Of a stretch of 64,000 nucleotides of DNA, positions 49,201 through 61,200 are shown piece by piece. Position 1 is the first letter of the stretch. Each line of letters begins with the position of its first letter. This stretch comes from Chrysoperla carnea. Lineage: Eukaryota; Arthropoda; Insecta; Neuroptera; Chrysopidae. The translations under genes and the position numbers were made by a program. The notes beneath the pieces are model-generated. The model did no database searches. It was not told the origin of the DNA and worked only from the letters and a program-made list of their open reading frames with translations. The stretch is taken from contig NC_058340.1 of the NCBI RefSeq assembly GCF_905475395.1, positions 56,212,181-56,276,180 of the forward strand, written 5' to 3'.

Positions 49201-52200
49201 TAAAGGAGTAAGGGAGATAAGGGTAGGACAGAAAAGAACTTGCTAGAGTTATATATAAGATTAATTTACTAACCAAGTTGTTCATCAGTCTTTTCTTCAT
49301 CGTCTCCCTCATCTTCATCTTGTGACTCTTGTGATGCATTAGCATCATCTCCCTCTTCATCATTATTAACTTGTTTTTTCTTCCACACTCTAACTGGATC
49401 TGGATCGTAGCTGTTATTTAAAAGCGTATAAGTACATTCCTTAAAAAATATCTCAAGTTTGCTAAATACTCAAAGGATTATACATACCCAGCTTTAACAA
49501 GTTCTTCAATCATATCTTTCCGCCGTTTATTTTCAACAATTAATTTTCTATCACATTTTTCTAATATGAAGCGAGCTCGATTAGACAATCTTTTTGCCTC
49601 TGCTTCCAAACATCCCTCCATATAATCTTTACGTTTTGCGTACATTTTTAAACGTAGTGTATAAAATTCTTTCAGAATTTCCATTACGCTGTTGAATCTA
49701 TCATTAAAAAAAATTTAATGTAATTTCTTATAAATCAATATTAAATTTGAATTTGCAAGAAAATAATAAAAAGAGTAAATACATTTTGATGAGAATTTCT
49801 ATTTTAAAAATCCCGTGGTAATAATGTTAAAAATTATTAAGTTAGCATATCTGTTCTTCATTCCTATACCCAAAACAATTACAACCTGTCAATCATTCTG
49901 TTTACACTACAGCCAGGGGTGGATTTACGAATTTGCCGCCCATAGGCAGGCATCGAAGTGCCGCCTTTTTTTATAAACAAAAATCTGTTTTATTTATTTG
50001 GAAATTGAAAAATATTTAATATAATAAATGAAATAACTTTTTAATCATAAGTAAGGTTTTCAAAACAAAATAAAAATTCATTTTTCAATTATTTCAATGT
50101 ACATTTTTACGCCGGACGTTTTCAACAGCAAATGTATCGATGATTTTGTTTTTACCAAAAATAAAAATAGTGATTTCAAATTTTTGACTACCTTGTACAT
50201 AATTTAGAAGTTTTAAATATGCCTATATACTTTTCAGAATAAGCAAAACTTCTTATAAAGAATGACTTTTTTTCTTAAAATGCAAAATAAGAAAATTTAC
50301 AAGTATAGTTACCTCTATCCGGGGACACACTATATACTGGGTATAAAAATTTTATGCAAAGATAATAAAAATCACTTACTTTCGTAATACTCCCATTTCA
50401 TCAAAACAAACCATACTGGATGTAGTCATTGACGATTGCAATTTAAATACTTTATGTAAACCTTCACTTTGTAAATTTCTTAATTGACCTGGTAATGTTT
50501 TCACAACAATACGTACAGTTGTGTCTGTGTTATATTCTTTGTAATCAGCTAGTACAGCCTTTTGTTTTTCACTGCCGTGTAACATTGGTTCTAAAACATT
50601 TTCTTTGTAATTTTGTGTCCATGTCCCAACTGGCAACTCTGTTATTTCAATTTTATCATCGTCCAATATACTTATTTCACCACTGAAAATCAAATTCAGA
50701 AAACAAAAATAGTATTAATCCAAAGTCTTAATTTATGATTAAATTAAAATATTTCAGGCTGTTATACACAAGTGAACGAATCCGCTGAATCAAAGAAGTC
50801 ACACTCATTGGGCGCTAGTAGTGGTCAAGTATCCACTTAATCGCTGCCAGATTTTTGCAAACAAATATATATAAATATATAAATATTAGCTTTAGTAAAA
50901 ATATAAACTAAATATAAGCTGCCCTATTGAATCAAATCAAGAGTTATTATTTAATTTAACTATCTCATCTTATTGCGTAATTGTCTGCTTGTCTGCTACA
51001 GTAAAACTGGAAATGTATAAACCGTTTTATAATTGGGCTAGCCGTGGACAATTCAGACTTGTTCCAATCATTGCCTAAGCCTCCACCAAACTTTAATGAA
51101 CCATTAAAGACTAATAAATAAAATCTTGATTTGCCAGACTTTGAATAAGCCTTAGTTACGGCTAATGAACCAAGTTTGTTGTTCATTTATATTTATGTTT
51201 TTTTATTTTACAGTAATAGTAAATGCGGCTGTGAGAGTAAAAGCGCCCTATTCACAGCAAACACATATACTGATTCAAACCTCACTCGTGACAAACTATT
51301 TTGTACAAATCTAAAAAGAGATTTTTTACACTTAAATACAGCATTTTTAAGCAGTATTTATATTTTTTACTTTGTTATAACGGTGTAAACTATTTTCGCA
51401 CGCTTGTAATGAACAACACTTGGCAACAAATATCAAGTCACATGTCGTTCAGTATAGCGTCAGTGGAATTTCGCCTTATGACATTACGTCATACTATACA
51501 TAAAAATCGTCAAATTATCATAGGAGTCTATCAGAGTAAAAACTAAACATGATATCGTAAAAATCGAGGCAAGCGATTGAAATTAAAAATTTTATTTTCT
51601 CTTGCACCCAAGCTTGGACGAAGATATCCAAGCTTGGACCAATAACTGAAATCTAAGCTTAAAACAATGTTAAATTAAGACTGGCTGAGACTTGGTAGCC
51701 AAATTTTGTCAGGTTAATATTTTCATTATGGGCATGGTTACTTACCTAACAACATATCGTTGATCACCACAATCATCAATAGTACCAGTAAAATTTTTAT
51801 ACCATGGTGTCATATTTTTTGGTTCTTCACCATCTAACATTAAACGTAAATTCTTAACAATATCACGTGGGTTATAATTTGGTATTTTGGTCATCCATCC
51901 AGTACCAATACCATCAGCACCATTTACCAAGACCATTGGTAGTATTGGTATATACCAGACAGGTTCGATTTTTTGATTATCATCATATTCATGTTGTAAT
52001 AGTGGATCGTCATGTGGATTAAATATTAAACGTGTTAAATCACTCATCTTTGTGAAAATATAACGGGGACTTGCCGCATCCTTACCACCGTTTAATCTAA
52101 AAAAATTAAAAATTAAATTTTGCTTCCTTTGGTTAATATAAAATAACAAAACTTACCTTGTACCAAATTGACCATTGGGCATAAGTAAATTAATATTGTT

Positions 52201-55200
52201 AGATCCAACGAAATTTTGTGCTAAATTAACAATTGTCATACATAAACTGACTTCACCATGATGGTATGCACTTAATTCGGCAACACTACCAGCCAATTGT
52301 GCAACTTTTACTTCACGTTTATCGTTACGTTTAATACATGTAAATAATACTTTACGTTGTCCTGGTTTCAAACCATCCACTAATGATGGAATTGAACGTA
52401 CATTATCCGCATTCGAGAACAAAATCAATTCCATGTTAATAAATTGTGCATATGTTATTTCTTTTGTATCCTTGTTGTATAAATATCTTTCAGTAAGACC
52501 CATTTCTTTACGTCGACGACTTTCGACCATATGATCAGTTAACCATTCTTTACGATTTTCAATACATTTTTTACTGAATGCAAGTGTTATAGCGAAATCA
52601 TCATTTGGACCTTCATATTTGAATTTAATACGATGTCTTAACATGTTTGTGAAATATTCTTTTGCTTCCTTTGATGTGGAAGTACCCAAACCTTTAAATA
52701 GTAATTAACAGTTGTTAAGATATTTGCTGTCTATTGTCTTTAAGATAGTTGTAAATAGATTGAAAAACAAAGAAGATTGGAAAAAATTTCTTGGTGTTTA
52801 ATTTCTATAAAAATCACCGCAAAATGTAGATTCTCCAAGAGTGGATGTTGCATCAATAGGGTATTATCGTTGGTCAAAAATAAATCATGAAATTTGAAAA
52901 AAGTTAAAATATACTTAAATATTCTGATTTCGAGTCATAAAAGCACATTTTTCTTTTAAAATATTAAAATTTAAAATCGTAATTTATAAACTGTAAATCA
53001 CGTGACCTAAAACGCGGGTAAACCCTGCCCCAAAAAAAAGTTTTTCCCAAGAGTGTGGGCCTTCTCGAATTTTCCCGGATATGTGGCTTATACCAATCCT
53101 AGGAACACCTTAAGTTCTAGCCTTGTGCCTAGTTTAATCAAAATCGTTTGAGCCGTTTTTGAGAAAACCCCAAAAAAAAATTTTTCCCAAAGATGTGGGC
53201 CTTCTCGAATTTTCCCGGATATGTGGCTTATAGCAATCCTAGGAACACCTTAAGATCTAACCTTGTGCCCAGTTTAATCGAAATCGTTAGAGCCGTTTTT
53301 GAGAAAACCCCAAAAATTCTGTTTTGCCCGGGAGAGAAGTACCCTTAAAAAAAGGCGTAGGGAAAAAATGAAAAAATCGTCTGGAATTATGACCAAACTG
53401 AACCTATGTACCGAGTTTGAGAAAAATCGGTTGAAAATTGAAGGCTCCAGCTTGGTAACAGACATACCGACATACCGACGGGCGCAACATTTTTTAAAAA
53501 CCACTTTTTTGGGATCAGAGACCCGCAAAACGTGTATTTCCGTTGAAACTCCGATATCGATTTTTTTTTTCGATCACAATACTTTATTATATTTATAATA
53601 TAATAAAGTAAAAATAATAAGTCATAAAAATTTTTAAATTCCACACCTTTGTAGTACTTTACTTTCCAAGATTTGGAGTTTGGTGTATCGCGTTGCCATT
53701 CCTCAAATTCTGGTAACGAATAAAATGATAATTCTCGATTACTTTTAGTTACTTTTACAATTGGTGTAATAAATTCTTCTAAAAATTCTTGCTGCAATAA
53801 TTCTGGCCAATTATGATGAATAAAATTAATTAATAATCCTTTAATATGTGATCCATCCTGATCCTGATCTGTCATTATCATGAGTTTACCTTGAAAAGAA
53901 AATGCAATTTATAAAAATTTGTTGAGAATTGTTAAATGTTATAAACCTTAAACAAATTGATCCACGGAAATATTGTTAATTGCTATTACTGTCGAGATGT
54001 CGAAAGGAATGAAGATAGAATCTATATTTTTTATATTCGAAACTTTCTCAAAGTTTTAGACAATGACCAGAGGGGTAGAGGAAATGAACCGGAAATAGTT
54101 CAGGGATTAAATAAATTGAGAGGCGTTAAAGGGGAAAAGGCTTATTTAAAAAAAAGTAGAATTCGCTACATCTCGATATAAACTAGTAAGAATTTTACAA
54201 ATTTTCGACGCAACATTTTCATCGCGTTGTAATAGTGTATATATCTGTGCGAATGCTCATAGGATACAATAGACCTTTTTCATATTTTATTTTTCTTTTT
54301 TTTAAATGAAAATAAGTCTTGATAAATGGGCTAATTTTTTCCCCGATTTTTTTGAAGCCATATGACCGGGAAAACAGGCAATGAAAATCATTAAAATTCA
54401 AATTAACGAAAACAATCCGGAAACAAACGATGTTACACGAAAGTTGGTTTGACGTCATTTAAAGTTGATAATAGTGATATATTAATACAACTGTAGACAC
54501 TGTTTTATTATCATTGCTTGTCGGATTGGCATCACAGATCACGTGTGCGGTGGAGCCAAAAAAAATCGTTTTAAAATCAAATATTGTAATTTTTGAGTTA
54601 CAGGCTCTACTCGACCTATATTTTCATAAAAAATTATCAAAAAGCATTTCTGTTTTTAATGAAAAAGATCTATTAAAAAAAGCTCATTTTAAAATTCTCG
54701 TTTTGTATTCAATTTTAATGGATCGCTGTATATGCAAAAATAAAAATATTATTTACCATAACGTAAAGTTTTCAAATCTTCTGGTGAATTATATTTTTTT
54801 TTATATTGTAAACCCAATATTTTAATAATATTATTAATTTCAGCATTCTCTAAAATTTGTTTATGCGTTGCTTCGCGTACATTTAACAGCTTACCACGTA
54901 ACGGAAATACACCATAATAATCACGTCCAATAACAGCAAAACCAGATACAACCAATGATTTGGCTGAATCTCCTTCCGTTAATATTAATGTACATTTGTA
55001 TGCGTTCTTAGTACCAGCTTCGTTTGCATCCTCTAATTTTGGAATACCCTTTAGTTTGACATTCTTCTTACCACTGGTTTTGGCTAATTCATTTTGTGCT
55101 TTAAATTTAGCCCATGATAATACTGATTCTACAATACCACTTTTTGCTACAGCTGCGATAAATTTTTCAGATAAGGTACATTTTGAACCAAAGCTTTTCG

Positions 55201-58200
55201 CTTGTAAGGTCATGTTTTCTTTTGTTTGAGAATCGAATGTTGGATTTACGATTAAACAATTTATAAACACCCACATGTGATTTTTTACCTAAAGAAGTAA
55301 TTACAAATCTCTAAATAAATGAAATTATTTTACTGTTTCGGATTAATTTATATTTGCAAAAATTTTTTTAATTTCGCTATTATTTTGCAAATTATAGATA
55401 GTTATCTTCACCAAACTGAATCGATTTTGAAGATTATTGCCTCTTTTTTAGTTGTTTCGGGTACGGAACACTAAATTCGCACTTGAAACACAGCTACGAA
55501 CACTCTCTTTTAAATTACCTTTCACACAAACAAACAAATCAAAATCGATTCATTAGTTCAGGAGCTACGATGCCACAGAAAGACAGACAGACACATACAC
55601 ACACACAGCGATGAAACTTCTCTCCTCCTCTTTTTGGTTCGAATATTAAAAAATATGGCCTAAAATCCGAGAAAATATTTAAATTGTCTCAATTCGTGAT
55701 ATTTATTAGTTTCCAATTTAAATTATAACAATAACATAATTTTTTTCAAAAGTACGAAATTTTGATTTCGAAACTAACCTGGAAAGGTTTGATTTGTACA
55801 CCACCTTTATTTTTCTTCTTCAAAACTTCAATTAACTGTTTTACGATACCATCGGTGACATTATCCACATGTCGGCCACCTTTTGTGGTTGCAATACTGT
55901 TTACAAACGATACTTGTTGGAAACCTTTGTCAGATATTGTTACAGCCACCTATTGAAGAATATTAAAGAAAAGTAAAACTATGATTATTATTAATGAAAT
56001 TTTCGGATAGAAAATATTTTCCCACAGAAAATTTTATAATGGGTTTTCAGCAAAGAAAATTGCAGGTTAGAAGTAGGCGTGTTATAAGGAATAACCCGTA
56101 TACTACGAAGGATGATTTCAACTCCCCCCCCTCATGCAGAACACTCGAAATATGTTGCTTTTTATTATGAAACCAAATTATTTTACTTTATTTATAAATT
56201 ATAGCCTATGTGTTATTCTGATTTATGATCTAGGAAGTAGAGTGGACCAAGCAATCACGATGTCCCATAGCAACTTTTCCTCCGATTTTTAAATAAAAAT
56301 CTACTTCATTTTTTAAATATGGTGAAAATATGATAAAATTTATTTCTAATGCAATATACTGACCGAAAGGAATCGATTTTTTAAAATTATTAGTAAAATA
56401 TTGTTCTTACCTCCCAACGCTCGTTCACAGTTTCATAAATTACTTTTAATGGTTGGCTTGTGTCATCTTCTTTACCTTTTAAGTAAAGATCAATATAAGC
56501 TTTAAAGTTGTTGATTGGTAATTTTTTTCCGTTTAAATACACCTAGAAACCATTGTTACAATTAAATATTTTTGTTGATGGTCTAAAATATTAAAAGTAG
56601 CTCTAAAAATGTATGCTTGACAAAATGTTTTTGCATTCTTAGTAAAAAACATTTTTGTATTTTAACGTTTATTCCAAAAGGTCGATTTTGCTCATTCGAG
56701 CTTTTGTATATGGGTATACTGACTTTCTAGTTATTGTTATCTGATATTATAATTGACAAGAAGTAAATTTTGACGAGCTGGAATCATACGGTCTTCTTAA
56801 GTACTGGTCGTCTCTGGAGGGGGGGGGGTGTTTCATTCGTCCCCCATGGCACACTCAAATGATTGATGATCTTAAATTCCGAAGCAGCCGTTGTTCAATC
56901 AGAAATATCTCATCAAAAGAGCTACTATAGCGCCATCGTTTATTCCGGTAGGTAAACATTGAATAAGTTTGACATTTGTCAACCAATAGGAGATCGAACA
57001 AAATTTTTTTTTATCACTTCAGATGAAGAAGTTTCGACATTAGTTTTTTCAAAATTCATAAGCAATCTTCGAATGAAATTTTTTTTAAACCTTTGATTCC
57101 GAATATTGATTCGACAGCTACAATAGGGAATATTCATGAAATTTAAATTTGGTTCAAATATTTTTCTTCCGTAACTGTAATTTGGAAGTTCAACTGGACA
57201 TTTCAACTAAACCATTATTTTAGTAATTAATATTTTTCTAATCACTTATAATTAATTAATAAAAGTATAAATTCAGAGAGGGCATTTAAAAATTTCTGAA
57301 ACGGAAATTAAAATTTTTATACGGACGTGACATCAAAGTACGGGCTTGTCAAATTTGTTGGCATACTGTATGATATTAATTACTTACATTTTATATGGTA
57401 TTTCATTAAATTATACTATTCTACGGCTTTTTATTAGAAAACTTAATAATAACGAGTGTAAATTCTGTGTTGTAAATACATTTTTTTAGTGTAAATTATA
57501 CATCGAACTATCAAAAATTGACAGATCACGTACTTACACATCATCAACAGAGAGCGCCAAAAAACTGCGTTTAAATATCTCAAAATTATAATGTATTTTA
57601 AATATTTGCTTACACTTAAATACAGTATTTTTAAGCAGTATTTATATTTTTTACTTTGTTATAACGGTAAACAATGAATTAAAAATATTAAAAAAATACA
57701 TGAATATTCAATATTATTTGTACCTTGATTTAACTGTTTGCACGATTATAAATTAAATTACCAATATTAAAAATTATAATTAATAAAAATAATCATACCT
57801 TAACACCTCTAGTTGATGCAGCAACATCATATGCACGCCTAGACATAAGTAAAACAATATCATCCTCCAATTTTTCCATCTTGAATTTTGTTAAATCTGG
57901 TGAAAATGTTATTTTTGTATAATCGTTTCCTACACAAGCCTTTATTTTCGGTTCGGTAGTCTTCGTCATATTATTTGTCCACGTTTGTTTAAAACAATAA
58001 CCAAATTCTTCACTTGATGTTTCCACCACAAATTTATTACTGAATATGTTACATAATTTTGCACCGTAACCATTACGACCACCAGTTACCTTAACAAACA
58101 AAAAGTATTAATAAAAATTAATAATATTAAATTTTGGTTCATGAAGTTAACGATTTTTACACTATCAAGTAACTAACTTCAACAAATGGTAGTACACCAA

Positions 58201-61200
58201 TGTTTCTTCTTTTTGAGACAATTGGGTTAAATGGGGGTAAATTCAGCCACGAAGCAAATGTATTAATGATATTAAGGAGGGCAATCAAAACGTATGCAAA
58301 TCTCTTCTCGCCCCCTGTGCAAAAACTGGAAGCCATTAATATGTTCATCGGTTAGACTTTATACTGTGAGGAGGAAGTGGTGGCACAAATCTTTTTACCA
58401 TTGACAGATTCCGCTGGCGTAAAACGGCGATACGTGTTTGATGCTCGTCGCGGGGCAACATATCCGTGGTGATCTAACTAAGGATATTATAGTCGAATAT
58501 CTCCCGTCTATATTCTGTGGACACATGCTAGAATATTGTGTCATCGTCTTAACAGCAAAATTGGAGTGGTTTCCATTAGTGTATCGAAGAAGCGTTATCT
58601 GTCTTTCACCATCAAGCGACGTGGGTAAACACCTGAGCTTATCATAATCCCAGATACGGTACGATCCATGGTAGTACGTATGTTACGCTCAACGCTTCGG
58701 ATATACTTCGGAAAAATTCGTTCTCCTGTTTAAACCTTACAAGAAGCGAGCCACCTCCTGCTGAATGGAAGGTACGCTTGATTCTACGAAAACCGCTTTA
58801 TCCATCGAGCTCGACTTGACGTTGTTCCATTATTCCTATTATCAAGTGATTATAGTGTCCGACAAATTCTTTGCTGTGTTTTTTCAGGCCGATATCTTAA
58901 ATATGACGTTATCATGCTCATTTGAAAATTCTGCATGATAAAAGGAAGCCACTCACGAAGTTTCAAGTATGTATTCCCGGGCTACATCAAAATTAAAACT
59001 TGGTAAGAAAATTTCGCAAAACGTTCTTGGTAAAAAAACACACTGTTAAATTATAAAAGCTTAAGATTTTGGACCCTGAAGATGAGAATATCAGCTCTTT
59101 GCACAGTTAAAAAGTTTTGATTTTTTAACTCCCGATACTAACAGTATAACTCATTTTAAGCAAAAAATATCCTAAAAATGCTTTCCTTTAAATTCCTAGT
59201 TTCGAATATGTTAGCATATGAAGATAGTTAAATCAAAAAGTCTCCTTTCAGAAGCTTTTTTTCTAGCCTAAAAGCAATAGACAAACTGATGGTCAAACAT
59301 ATACGCGCTCAAGTTATAAAAATTCATATTTAAAATTTACATGAATATACCCAAAAATTAAGTATCAAAAGTATCATTTTGCGCGATCCTTAATATCCAT
59401 TTCTATACTTTCAGACTTTTGAGCTGACAAAGTAACAAACTTTGGAAAAAATGTTGAGTACTATTTTTAAATTTTGCAATAAGAACTTTAAAATGGTAAA
59501 ATCAACATAAAACAAAAATTAAATAAAAAACGAAATCATGACCGAGCAAAATTTGATATGAATTATTTTCCTGGGAATTTGTCCCACAAACTTCCTTGCA
59601 TTTTTTTTTAGGTTTTTAATTATAAAGCTTCGTTTTGAGTTTGAGTGAAGAAAATAAAGATGAATATTTTGGAAAAGCGTAAATTAAACTATACACAACC
59701 ATTGATCAACTGTAAGCATAAAAAATAGACAATTCTTACTTTATCTTCGTCGTCATTATAATTTGAAGAAGTTAACAAATGTCCAAAAATCATAGTTGGA
59801 ACATACATCTTCTCCTCTTTGTGCATTACTACGGGAATACCTTTTCCATTATTCCAAACAGAAACCAAATTTTCTTCTTGATTTATGTCAATTTTAATCA
59901 TATCCATTTTAGGATCACGCTGTTTATTATCAGCAGCATTTACCAATATTTCATCAAAAATTTTATACAAGCCTAAAGACAAAATTATAAAGTAGTAATT
60001 AACTCTTATATTCAGGGCCGGATTAACAAGTAGGCAGAATAGGCTGTTGCCTAGGGCCCCTGTTTATAGGGGGCCCCCGGAAAATGACTGAGACTTCTAA
60101 AATTTTCTTACAAACATAAAATTCTAGAGAGTGAAAGAAAAATATAATCAGAACTGAAAATGAATTTTACTCAAATAAATAAATCTCAATTGACCGCATT
60201 CAAAAGGCAACGACCGACGAACTAGACAAGGTTCCTAAGAAGGACATTTCCGACTCATTTGACAAATTCTATGAGCGTGCAAAGAAGTGTATCGAAGTGA
60301 AAGGAGAGTATATTGAATATTAAAAAATAATTATCTCAAAATGTACACTGGTTGTTTTTAATTTTGAAATCAAACGACGTACGAAAGTGTATATGGAAGT
60401 TTCAGAGAGATTTGCATTTCTCATCAACTTTTCTCTAAGTGATGGAGACCTCCACGAAGCTATAAATAACTTAGTTCGTTTTTCTAGAGATTTGGAAGAA
60501 TTTTTCATTGAAATGAAACAATTCCAAAGTTACGTGAACTCCAGATACACTGTTGCACGAAAAACTCATAGTCATTTGTATAAGATTCTAATGGAAGATC
60601 AATTAGCCGATGTATTTCCTAACACAGAAATAGCTCTTCGGATTTTTTTAACATTAATGACCACAAATTGTTCTGCCGAACGATCCTTCTCTCAATTAAA
60701 AAGAATCAAAGCTGCTGAAATAGCTACAACGCGACTCGAGATGTTAGGTATACTTTGTATTGAGTCAGATTTGTTGAACAAAATCGAAATTGATGAAATA
60801 ATTGATGAATTTGCCGAAAACAAATGTAGAAAACGACATGTTTAAAATGTAGATAGTAATTTTATTGATATTATTACATTGTGACAATAAAATTTTTATG
60901 AAAGATATAAGTTTGTATTTTTTAATCGAAAAAAAAGGGAACGGACGTGAAAAAAAAGGGCCCCCAAATTGATGGTTGCCTAGGGCCCCGTTGAAGGTTA
61001 ATCCGGCCCTGCTTACATTGAAGCATTTCAGTTGATTTTCTTTTTCTTTACCTGGTACAAATGATATTTGTTTCTGAACCATCCTCTCTTGTTCGGTATC
61101 ATAAATCCATTGCAGTTCTTCAACTCGCTCAACAGAACCAATGTACGTATCGGGTCTCAATAAAATATGCTCCAATTGTGATTTTTTCTGATACATTTTC

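Noticed and set aside
53274-53598. ORFs on both strands in Top2 intron 7
   Set aside because: They lie inside a repeat tail with GACATACCGAC units. The translations have no domain.
60765-60845. Extension of the Top2 exon 1 ORF into the hAT element
   Set aside because: The donor CCAG|GTAAAG at 61052/61051 and the perfect in-frame join to exon 2 show this is intronic readthrough.
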